Shown here piece by piece: positions 1 through 5,235 of a stretch of 8,644 nucleotides of DNA. Below the pieces are notes generated by a model that saw nothing but the letters and a program-made list of their open reading frames with translations, made no database searches and was not told where the DNA came from. Each line of letters opens with the position of its first letter. Positions within the stretch are counted from its first letter, which is position 1. Both the position numbers and the translations under genes were made by a program. This DNA is from Bryobacteraceae bacterium (GTDB lineage Bacteria > Acidobacteriota > Terriglobia > Bryobacterales > Bryobacteraceae): assembly GCA_025350445.1 (NCBI GenBank), contig JANXXV010000146.1, positions 1-8,644 of the forward strand, given 5' to 3'.

Positions 1-93
1 GGGTCATCCGAAGAGAAGTTTCTGGAGAGTCTGTCGGAGATAGAATTTCTCGAACGTAGAATCAATAACTTACGAACGTTGCATGGTCTGTAA
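1..93 (+). CDS. C-terminal end of a gene entering from the left (30 residues, product unknown)
   Basis: Frame 1 is open from the first base to a TAA at 91-93 and encodes 30 residues rich in Glu, Leu and Arg (SSEEKFLESLSEIEFLERRI and on). The heptad-like spacing of Leu and Ile with alternating charge suggests an amphipathic or coiled-coil C-terminal helix. There is too little to name a family, and an open frame of this length could occur by chance. The coiled-coil character and the position at the window edge favour a genuine gene tail. Confidence 0.4.
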   Translation, partial: GSSEEKFLESLSEIEFLERRINNLRTLHGL

Positions 94-145
94 GTGATTG
101 ATTCTTGGTCGAAAACAGCTTCATTCCGACAGACTCCTAGCAACC

Positions 146-316
146 ATGACCGAAGGGCGTACGAATGAGCTTCGGAAACGCTGGATCATTGAAACTGATG
201 AGGAACTGATGAAGAAGATGCGTGCGGCGGAAGTTCTCCGCGTCACGCGAGGGCCCAACATCGCCAGACACTCAAGCAGAAATAATGAATCAAAGAGAGT
301 TCTAACGTTGCGCTAA
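146..316 (+). CDS. doubtful small ORF, 56 residues, no recognised family
   Basis: An ATG at 146 opens a 56-residue frame; a TTG at 98 could extend it to 72 residues. The product is strongly basic (many Arg and Lys) with a helical stretch around ETDEELMKKMRAAEVLRV and no motif I recognise. No convincing Shine-Dalgarno sequence precedes either start. The TAA stop (314-316) touches the left edge of the 28-bp inverted repeat at 316-343. It may be a small regulator or a chance frame. Apart from this candidate and the inverted repeat, 94-402 shows nothing else I can support. Confidence 0.2.
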   Translation: MTEGRTNELRKRWIIETDEELMKKMRAAEVLRVTRGPNIARHSSRNNESKRVLTLR

Positions 317-343
317 CTCCCGATAACGTACATTATCGGTAGT
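316..343. repeat. 28-bp near-perfect inverted repeat, Xer/dif-like or operator
   Basis: The arms are ACTCCCGATAA (316-326) and TTATCGGTAGT (333-343), separated by the 6-bp centre CGTACA. The reverse complement of the left arm is TTATCGGGAGT, so 10 of 11 arm positions match. The 11+6+11 layout with inner ATAA...TTAT edges is the architecture of bacterial dif and plasmid pdif sites cut by XerC/XerD. The arms are more symmetric than usual for a two-recombinase site, so a long operator for a homodimeric regulator is a real alternative. There is no T-tract after it, which argues against an intrinsic terminator. It lies just upstream of a replication and partition cluster, where a dimer-resolution site would make sense. 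Confidence 0.5.
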
Positions 344-366
344 AGTCATCAATCATAATGGCACAC

Positions 367-394
367 TTGTGACAATACGTAGTTTGTGTTAACT
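367..394 (+). promoter_or_regulatory. weak candidate promoter for the 403-918 gene
   Basis: TTGTGA (367-372) and TTAACT (389-394) are separated by 16 bp and resemble -35 and -10 elements. Transcription would begin about at the ATG at 403, giving a nearly leaderless message, which fits the absence of a Shine-Dalgarno sequence before that start. Both hexamers deviate from consensus, so this is tentative. Confidence 0.25.
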
Positions 395-402
395 TCTGCA
401 TT

Positions 403-918
403 ATGCCCCGTAAACCCGAGTGGTTGCAGAACGTTACCAGCGCAATTCAGGAACTTCACTCCTTCTCCGCCCCGGTAGTAGACCGCGCCACGCTGGAGAA
501 GTTGCTGCGGGTCCGCCGACGTCAGGCAATCCGTTTGATGCACCGGTTTGGCGGCTACCAAACCAGCCGCACTTACCTTATAGGCCGTTCGGAACTCTTG
601 AAGCAACTTGAAGCCATTGCCGCGGGAGACACGCACCAAGGTGAAATCCAGCGGCGACAGCGGCTAACAGCCAGTCTAAGGCCTCGCAAGACCATTAAGG
701 TTACTACGGACGTCTGGGAGCGCAAATTAACCGAGTTGCCCCCAGGAACCCATATTAGACCCGGAGTCCTAGAGATTGAGTTCATAAATGCCGATCAACT
801 GCTCGGACGCCTGTTTGAACTCGCTCAGTCCATTCATAACGACTATGAGCGGTTTGAATCGCTGATCGCTCACTTTGTCCCTATTTCATCATACTCAGGT
901 GGAAAAGCTTGTACTTGA
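403..918 (+). CDS. conserved-looking HTH-containing protein of unknown function (171 aa)
   Basis: The 171-residue product begins MPRKPEWLQN. Residues about 26-56 (VDRATLEKLLRVRRRQAIRL and on, ending RFGGYQ) read as a helix-turn-helix: a short helix, a turn at L-R-V-R and an Arg-rich second helix suited to DNA contact. It is followed by a beta-like TYLIGRSELLKQLEAI segment. Residues about 96-150 form a second, acidic to neutral module of unknown fold. I associate this N-terminal pattern with uncharacterised acidobacterial proteins, but that is recollection and not a search result. There is no clear ribosome-binding site, so translation may be leaderless. It stands in the same orientation just before the HTH-parA-winged-helix cluster and could regulate that cluster. 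The function is unknown. Confidence 0.75.
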   Translation: MPRKPEWLQNVTSAIQELHSFSAPVVDRATLEKLLRVRRRQAIRLMHRFGGYQTSRTYLIGRSELLKQLEAIAAGDTHQGEIQRRQRLTASLRPRKTIKVTTDVWERKLTELPPGTHIRPGVLEIEFINADQLLGRLFELAQSIHNDYERFESLIAHFVPISSYSGGKACT

Positions 919-937
919 TCGCTTTTGCTTCTACTAT
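909..937 (+). promoter_or_regulatory. candidate promoter for the HTH-parA cluster
   Basis: TTGTAC (909-914) and TACTAT (932-937) lie 17 bp apart, each matching the sigma70 consensus at four of six positions. Transcription would start near 944, shortly before the ATG at 953. The -35 element lies inside the end of the preceding gene. Confidence 0.3.
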
Positions 938-952
938 GACTAGATAGGCACT

Positions 953-1144
953 ATGAAATTCTACGAACGCCCCCATCTCTACAAATCGAGTCAGGTTGCA
1001 ATGATCTTGGGTGTAAGTAAAAAGACACTTGATAGAATGATTGCAGATGGCCGGATCCCGAAACCGGTGCGCGATGGCAATAACAACTGGCGAATCTGGA
1101 CACACCAGGATGTACAAGAACTCCAGGAGGTCCTCACAAAATGA
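953..1144 (+). CDS. small MerR/excisionase-type helix-turn-helix protein (63 aa)
   Basis: This 63-residue protein is essentially one winged HTH of the MerR/HTH_17 (excisionase-like) type. YKSSQVAMILGVSKKTLDRM (about residues 10-29) gives helix 1, the turn L-G-V-S and a recognition helix. It is followed by ADGRIPKPVRD and the typical NWRIWTHQDVQEL wing and helix. Such proteins bind DNA as local repressors, activators or recombination directionality factors. Only a weak AGG (946-948) precedes the start. The stop overlaps the parA start as ATGA (1141-1144), so the two genes are almost certainly cotranscribed and translationally coupled. The likely role is autoregulation of the partition cluster or DNA targeting of ParA. 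An excisionase role is less likely because no integrase is visible. Confidence 0.85.
   Translation: MKFYERPHLYKSSQVAMILGVSKKTLDRMIADGRIPKPVRDGNNNWRIWTHQDVQELQEVLTK
1125..1130 (+). promoter_or_regulatory. Shine-Dalgarno sequence of parA
   Basis: A perfect AGGAGG lies ten bases before the ATG at 1141, inside the end of the HTH gene. It supports the 1141 start. Downstream in-frame ATGs at 1144, 1150 and 1153 are possible but have poorer spacing. Confidence 0.75.
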
Positions 1145-1950
1145 TGCGCATGATGGTGGGGAACCAGCGCGGAGGAGTCGGTAAAACAACCACGGCGCTC
1201 AACCTTGCGCGGAGCTTTGCCGATCGCGGTTTACGCACTCTTCTGGTCGATGCCGATCCTCAGGGATCGATATCGAGCGTGCTCAAGCTTCGCCCGGAAC
1301 ATTACCTCGCCGACTTCCTGTTGAAGCGTTTACACCTGCGCGATTGTGTGGTCAATGTCCGCGAGGGCCTCGACGTTTTGTGCGGCGGCCGCACCACCAC
1401 CGACGCCGAACAGCAGGTCACCAGCGTCGTCGCCCGCGAGAGACTTTTCGAAGATGTTTTCACCAACTTCGATGAAGTGTATGATGCCGTTCTCATCGAT
1501 GTGGCCCCTTCCATCAGCCTCATGCAAGCCTGCGCCATGGTCTACGCGAGGCACTTTTTGATCCCCGTCGCCATGGATAGTTTGAGCGTTTCCGGCGCCG
1601 GCGCTTCCCTGTTTTATGCCAGTACCATCTCACGCGCCTGCCGTGTTTCGATCAAGCCAATCGCCCTTTTGCCGACAATTGTGAACAAGCGAATCGGTCT
1701 CACCGAGGTGGTCATGAACATGATTCATGCTCTCGGGCAGCAGAACGGCATCCCCACAATCGGCCCCATCCGTACCGATACGGCGGTCGGAAAGGCGCAT
1801 CGCGCGCACCAGTTTCTTGCCGATTTCGATCCGAAATCGAAGGCTCTTGAGGACTACGAACTGGTAGCTAATCAGCTGCTGGAGTTCTTCCAGATTCCTC
1901 TCAAACAGGTAGAGAATGAAGTCGCACAAACAGCCAACAGCCTCCCGTAA
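1141..1950 (+). CDS. parA: ParA-family partition ATPase (269 aa)
   Basis: ParA/Soj ATPases form ATP-dependent dimers on nucleoid DNA and move plasmid or chromosome cargo bound by a centromere-binding partner. Seen here: the P-loop NQRGGVGKTTTALNLA (residues 8-23), the A' motif LLVDADPQGS (about 34-43, with Asp37 and Asp39), and the Walker B strand AVLIDVAPS (Asp120). The length fits small ParAs lacking an N-terminal HTH. The usual signature lysine of the deviant Walker A box (KGGxGKT) is Arg10 here, while the catalytic Lys15 is kept. Upstream, a separate 63-residue HTH protein overlaps its start. Downstream, the 310-residue winged-helix gene begins 35 bases before the parA stop. No ParB homologue is present. 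The family call is secure. Whether it segregates a plasmid, an integrated element or a secondary replicon is inferred from the iterons and rep downstream. Confidence 0.95.
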   Translation: MMRMMVGNQRGGVGKTTTALNLARSFADRGLRTLLVDADPQGSISSVLKLRPEHYLADFLLKRLHLRDCVVNVREGLDVLCGGRTTTDAEQQVTSVVARERLFEDVFTNFDEVYDAVLIDVAPSISLMQACAMVYARHFLIPVAMDSLSVSGAGASLFYASTISRACRVSIKPIALLPTIVNKRIGLTEVVMNMIHALGQQNGIPTIGPIRTDTAVGKAHRAHQFLADFDPKSKALEDYELVANQLLEFFQIPLKQVENEVAQTANSLP

Positions 1951-2848
1951 ACCCCCGATTATGTCGGTGGAAGAGGAGCTCGCCGAGCTGTTGGCGGACC
2001 CGACACTGAAGCCGAGTATTGCTTTTCTGGGTCTTCGATCCGATACCGATCTAGTATCGGATACTGATTCGGTATCCGATACTAGATCGGTATCGGATAC
2101 TAGATCGGAACCACCCGTCATTATATATAGGCAAAATCAGAAACACCTCGAAATAGTATCGGGTACTGCAACGGTATCGGATACTACTTCAGTATCGGGT
2201 ACTGTTTCAGTACCGGTTAAATCTTCCGTTTTTGGCGTCCCAAAGCTTGGTTTCGGCACGCCAAAGCCGTCTATTGACGCCCCGCAGCCTCGCCCGGCAG
2301 CGCCGCGAAAGCTCAAACGGAAAGGCTTGCCGCGCTACGAACGTCCTAAGCCTGTTGCGGCACGCCAAGTCCAGGATGGCCACTCTCACAGCGAGCACGC
2401 TATGTACACCACCCTCTGGGATGCCAGTGAACCGTACAGCCCGGAGGCTCGCATAGTCACCATGGGCTTTGGCGCAATGTCCCGGATTGTGCGCCTCTCT
2501 TTGAACAACTGCCGTTTGAATATTCGATCTCTGATCCGGAAGCTGGCGGTCGAGGAATGGAAGGCCGCCGAGTGCGAGCGCAAGATCGGAAAGACCTACC
2601 TGATATACAACACCAATACCGTTTTGCGCCGGCGCAAAGCGGCCGGCTTGGAGTGGGTGATCCGCACCCGCGGCGTAGCCTTTGTGGATCCGAAAACGGG
2701 AGCACCCATGTTGCCCGAGTACGACGATTCAGTATCCGATACTAATACGGTATCCGATACTGAAACAGTATCCGGTACTAAATCGATACCGGATACTGTT
2801 TCAATACCGGTAACCGGTACTGAAACAGTAGGGGTAAGGCACAAATGA
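1916..2848 (+). CDS. winged-helix DNA-binding protein carrying VSDT repeats encoded by palindromic DNA (310 aa)
   Basis: The ATG at 1916 follows AGGTAGAG (1907-1914) and lies inside the end of parA, so translation is probably coupled; ATG 1961 is an alternative. Residues 42-65, 81-101 and 273-305 are six-residue repeats of the type V-S-D/G-T-x-S/T, each encoded by an 18-bp DNA unit. Residues 105-150 are Pro-, Lys- and Arg-rich and probably disordered. Residues about 160-257 read as a winged helix: MYTTLWDAS, then VTMGFGAMSRIVRLSLNNCR with a following helix NIRSLIRKLAVEE, then the wing GKTYLIYNTNTVLRRRKAAG. I associate this domain with DNA-binding proteins of acidobacterial mobile elements. 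With no ParB present, its position after parA makes it the best candidate centromere-binding protein. A replication regulator is the alternative. The repeats may be binding sites inside its own gene. Confidence 0.8.
   Translation: MKSHKQPTASRKPPIMSVEEELAELLADPTLKPSIAFLGLRSDTDLVSDTDSVSDTRSVSDTRSEPPVIIYRQNQKHLEIVSGTATVSDTTSVSGTVSVPVKSSVFGVPKLGFGTPKPSIDAPQPRPAAPRKLKRKGLPRYERPKPVAARQVQDGHSHSEHAMYTTLWDASEPYSPEARIVTMGFGAMSRIVRLSLNNCRLNIRSLIRKLAVEEWKAAECERKIGKTYLIYNTNTVLRRRKAAGLEWVIRTRGVAFVDPKTGAPMLPEYDDSVSDTNTVSDTETVSGTKSIPDTVSIPVTGTETVGVRHK
2039..2110. repeat. palindromic 18-bp repeat block A (four units)
   Basis: Four units begin at 2039, 2057, 2075 and 2093. The 11-bp palindrome GTATC-S-GATAC occurs at 2054-2064, 2072-2082 and 2090-2100, the first extending to 13 bp (AGTATCGGATACT). 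The leftmost unit is degenerate. Spacers of six to seven bases vary in sequence. The block sits in frame in the winged-helix gene and encodes S-D-T-x-S-V repeats. Confidence 0.9.
2156..2219. repeat. palindromic 18-bp repeat block B (four units)
   Basis: Units begin at 2156 (GTATCGGGTACT), 2174 (GTATCGGATACT), 2192 (GTATCGGGTACT) and 2210 (GTACCGGTT, degenerate). The phase and codon frame are the same as in the block at 2039. In the GGGTACT variants the change from A to G turns one T-A pair of the palindrome into a T-G wobble. Confidence 0.9.
2732..2830. repeat. palindromic 18-bp repeat block C (five to six units)
   Basis: Units begin at 2732 and 2750 (GTATCCGATACT), 2768 (GTATCCGGTACT), 2786 (ATACCGGATACT) and 2804, with a shifted variant at 2810 (GTAACCGGTACT). 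The block is at the 3' end of the winged-helix gene, about 500 bp from block B, and leads directly into the iteron array. Divergence rises toward the right end, where ACCGGT cores replace the GTATC arms. Confidence 0.85.
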
Positions 2849-2850
2849 CT

Positions 2851-3149
2851 GCATACCTTGAGGAGACTTCCCCCAGGTGGACGGTAAGAACAGCGATGAA
2901 ACAAGAGGATATAGGTGCACAACAAGAGGAGACAGGTGCACAACAAGAGGAGACAGGTGCACAACAAGAGGAGACAAGTGCACAACTTGAGGAGACGATA
3001 GTGCACAACTTGAGGAGACGACTTGCACAACTTGAGGAGACGGCACTGCACAACTTGAGGAGACGCGCACAACTTGAGGAGACGACTTGCACAACTTGAG
3101 GAGACGAATTGCACAACATGAGGAGACGAATTGCACAACATGAGGAGAC
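2851..3149 (+). repeat. iteron array, probable replication origin
   Basis: Direct repeats of the core GCACAACWWGAGGAGAC (17 bp) begin at 2917, 2938, 2959, 2980, 3003, 3025, 3048, 3067, 3089, 3111 and 3133, eleven in all. Degenerate copies lie at 2851 (GCATACCTTGAGGAGAC) and 2896. Spacing is 21 bp in the first four, then 19 to 23, mostly 22, close to two helical turns. The two central variable bases form sub-groups: AAG early, TTG in the middle, ATG in the last two. Tandem iterons of about 22 bp directly before a rep gene are the hallmark of iteron-controlled plasmid origins, where Rep monomers bind. An 84-codon frame runs through part of the array (2845-3099), but I regard it as a by-product of the repeats. 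Confidence 0.85.
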
Positions 3150-3193
3150 GATTTTGCGAATTACTCCTTTGTAATCATCACTTTAACCTTCGC

Positions 3194-3220
3194 TATAGTA
3201 TTTATAGTATTTATAGTACT
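3194..3220. repeat. three AT-rich 9-bp direct repeats, candidate unwinding element and/or rep promoter
   Basis: TATAGTATT, TATAGTATT and TATAGTACT follow one another at 3194, 3203 and 3212. They sit in the AT-rich gap between the iterons and rep, where a DNA unwinding element normally lies. Each copy also resembles a -10 hexamer, so rep transcription may start here, although no -35 of good quality is placed at 16-18 bp. The two roles are compatible. A short run of four GCA triplets follows at 3225-3236. Confidence 0.5.
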
Positions 3221-3235
3221 TAAAGCAGCAGCAGC

Positions 3236-3242
3236 AAGGAGG
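3236..3242 (+). promoter_or_regulatory. Shine-Dalgarno sequence of rep
   Basis: AAGGAGG ends seven bases before the ATG at 3250 and only four before the in-frame TTG at 3247. This favours ATG 3250 as the start. Confidence 0.75.
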
Positions 3243-3249
3243 CTGGTTG

Positions 3250-4902
3250 ATGCTGAAAAATCTGACAGACGCTCTACAAACCGGACTTACCACCGCCCCG
3301 TTCGGACCCGCCACGGACCCTCCGCCGATGGCTGAAGACACGTCTGCTCTGACCCCTCTGAACGTCATACGCACCGAAAATGTGGTCTCCCGATTTCCGG
3401 TTCACAATCTCTCGAAGAAGGGCAAGATTGAAATCCAGATCGTCAAGCGCAACAGTCAGGGTGAAATCGAAATCAAGTGGGAAGTTTCCTACAACGACAA
3501 ACACGGGCAAGCGCGCCAGCTCGCCTACAAGCTCGACACGATTGTCATCAACCGGCGGATCGAGGAAGAAGGCCGGCCGCTGCCGAAACTGATTCGTCTG
3601 GGCAGCCTGCGTGAAATCGCCGAGCGGCTGGATATGGGCGGCAACACGAACGTGATCAAACGAGCCCTGCGCCAGAATGCCAGCGCGTTCATCACGGTGA
3701 AAGTCGGCTACACCAATCTCGACGGCACCGAAAAAACGCTGGAGGCGGACTTCACCCGCTACAGCGTAATTTTCACCGGCGAAAAGCTGCCGGACAAGCG
3801 CCGCGCCGATTGCGTGTACCTGAACCTGAACGACGTGTACTGGAACATGCTCAACGAAGCTCCGTGGCGGCCGCAGGATTACGATTACCTGAAAGCGCTC
3901 ACGCCGGCCGCGCAGCGGTTCTACGAAATCGTCAGCGTGAAGTTTTACAACTCATTCCGCTATAGCAATCTCAACGCCAGCAAAATCGCCTACTCGGAGT
4001 ACTGCGCCTATTCGGCGCAGCAGCGCTACTTCGACTACGAGCATTTCAAAAAGCAAATGTACAAAGTGCATCAGCCGCACAAGAAATCCGGATACCTCAG
4101 CGACGTCAGCTATGAAAGCATGCAGGACGCCGACGGCAAGCCCGACTGGATGATGCGCTACGTGCCTGGCCCGAAGGCAAAGAACGAATTCGAATACTTC
4201 ACCGGCAAAGCGGCCGTGCTCGAAACAAAAATCGAGCCCGCCGCAGCCGGGCAGTCCGCCGCGAAGACCAATGACGCCGCAACGCCGGCGCAGGGGACGC
4301 AGCAAAGTTTCGATCTGGAAAGCGCGCCCGAGGCGCCGCCTGCCCGGGAAACCGAAACAGGCTTGCCTGTCGAACTGTTCAAGCGCGGCATCAACGCAAA
4401 GCAGGCAACCGCACTGCTGCTTGAAATTCTACCGGGCCAGGATGCGATCGAGCAGCTCGAATACGCCGATTACCGCATTGCCACGGAGCCGCCCGGCACG
4501 TTTCGCAATCCGCCGGGATTTTACATCTCCGTCATCCGCGACAACACTCCGGTGCCGGCCAATTTTGAAAGCAGCCGCAAACGAAGCGAGCGGGAGGCCG
4601 GCGAAAATCAACTGGCGGAACAACGCCAGGCAAGCGAACGCCGGGCACTTGAGCTCGAACTGGAGTTTGCCGACTATCGCCGCGCCGAAGTAGAGGCGTA
4701 CATCGAGCGCGAGCTTAGTCCCGCCGAATATGCCGCCATGGTGGAGGAACAAAAGCGCAGCTACGTGGCGCAGTTCCGCAACGCCGCGCACTGGCCGGCC
4801 GAAACCTTGCAGGCGATTGCCGTCAACGCCGCCGCCGTTGAACTTTCCCGCCGCGCGCCCCTTCTCGCCTTCGAGGAATTCTGCCGAAAGCACAGCGCCT
4901 AG
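3250..4902 (+). CDS. plasmid replication initiator, RPA (replication initiator protein A)-like (550 aa)
   Basis: Rep proteins of this kind bind iterons at the origin and recruit the host replisome. The body has two winged-helix-like regions. Residues 50-175 begin PVHNLSKKGKIEIQIV and include LAYKLDTIVINRRIEEEGRP and the HTH LGSLREIAERLDMGGNTNVI (118-137). Residues 205-305 include YDYLKALTPAAQRFYEIVSV, the tyrosine-rich SAQQRYFDYEHFKKQMYKVH and the end YVPGPKAKNEFEYF. Together these match what I know of the RPA family (Pfam PF10134). An Ala/Pro-rich linker (325-370) leads to a conserved-looking segment around RNPPGFYISVIRDNTP (419-434) and then a charged, probably coiled-coil C-terminus (440-505). 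It lies just downstream of the iteron array. The family assignment rests on pattern memory, but with the iterons a Rep role is well supported. Confidence 0.88.
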   Translation: MLKNLTDALQTGLTTAPFGPATDPPPMAEDTSALTPLNVIRTENVVSRFPVHNLSKKGKIEIQIVKRNSQGEIEIKWEVSYNDKHGQARQLAYKLDTIVINRRIEEEGRPLPKLIRLGSLREIAERLDMGGNTNVIKRALRQNASAFITVKVGYTNLDGTEKTLEADFTRYSVIFTGEKLPDKRRADCVYLNLNDVYWNMLNEAPWRPQDYDYLKALTPAAQRFYEIVSVKFYNSFRYSNLNASKIAYSEYCAYSAQQRYFDYEHFKKQMYKVHQPHKKSGYLSDVSYESMQDADGKPDWMMRYVPGPKAKNEFEYFTGKAAVLETKIEPAAAGQSAAKTNDAATPAQGTQQSFDLESAPEAPPARETETGLPVELFKRGINAKQATALLLEILPGQDAIEQLEYADYRIATEPPGTFRNPPGFYISVIRDNTPVPANFESSRKRSEREAGENQLAEQRQASERRALELELEFADYRRAEVEAYIERELSPAEYAAMVEEQKRSYVAQFRNAAHWPAETLQAIAVNAAAVELSRRAPLLAFEEFCRKHSA

Positions 4903-4932
4903 CTCCAGCTACTGCAAACCCGGAGAATTCTC

Positions 4933-5001
4933 GTGCCCGAAAAAAATCAAGCCAACCTTCGCGAAAAGGTGTTAGTATGTTCACTGATTACGCCGATGTG
5001 A
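4933..5001 (+). pseudogene. short frame that looks like a truncated gene start (22 residues)
   Basis: A GTG at 4933 preceded by GGAGA (4922-4926, six bases away) opens MPEKNQANLREKVLVCSLIT and ends at TGA 4999-5001. The first 15 residues read like the start of a real soluble protein and the rest does not, while base composition becomes more AT-rich after about 4975. It may be the 5' stump of a gene lost at a rearrangement, a leader peptide, or chance. The rest of 4903-5235 holds only the promoter at 5140-5168. No other gene or repeat was seen there. Confidence 0.3.
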
Positions 5002-5139
5002 AGAGTAGGCTCAGCCGGAGAAGGTTTAGTAATTTTGGTTACATTTTTAGGTCGCTGGGCTAGAGCAAGCAGTGAGTGGTTTTTCTGTTTTGAAATTCCG
5101 CGGCGGATCGGAAGTACACGAAGGTAAAAAACATAAGTA

Positions 5140-5168
5140 TTGACAATTGGTTTTCAATCGGATATAAG
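5140..5168 (+). promoter_or_regulatory. strong sigma70-type promoter of the surface-protein gene
   Basis: A perfect -35 TTGACA (5140-5145) and a -10 TATAAG (5163-5168, five of six) are separated by exactly 17 bp. Transcription would begin near 5175 and give a leader of about 60 bases before the ATG at 5236. The leader ends with a purine-rich GAGGAAAGGA (5221-5230) as ribosome-binding site. Such a near-consensus promoter fits an abundant surface protein. Confidence 0.75.
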
Positions 5169-5235
5169 AGACTGTTCCCTTAGGAAATTTGTGTCCCGAT
5201 GACTAAACCAGAGTACATGAGAGGAAAGGAAATTA

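Noticed and set aside
1630..2121. minus-strand frame beginning with VSDT repeats
   Set aside because: The repeats are palindromic, so both strands encode them. The remainder is the reverse of parA.
2231..2265. 8-bp inverted repeat TTTGGCGT...ACGCCAAA inside the winged-helix gene
   Set aside because: Arms of this length at this distance are expected a few times by chance in a window this size.
2845..3099. 84-codon frame with AQQEETG repeats whose ATG overlaps the previous stop as ATGA
   Set aside because: It runs straight through the iteron array and is open mainly because the first iterons are spaced by 21 bp. Later spacings of 19, 22 and 23 bp scramble the repeat peptide. It is more likely a by-product than a gene.
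2596..3141. long minus-strand open frames rich in Ser-Ser-Cys and Leu-Lys-Leu-Cys repeats
   Set aside because: They are antisense readings of the iterons and of palindromic block C. They have no ribosome-binding site and lie opposite better-supported features.
2851..3149. CRISPR array
   Set aside because: The repeats of about 17 bp are separated by only 2 to 6 bp, with no unique spacers and no cas genes. They are iterons.
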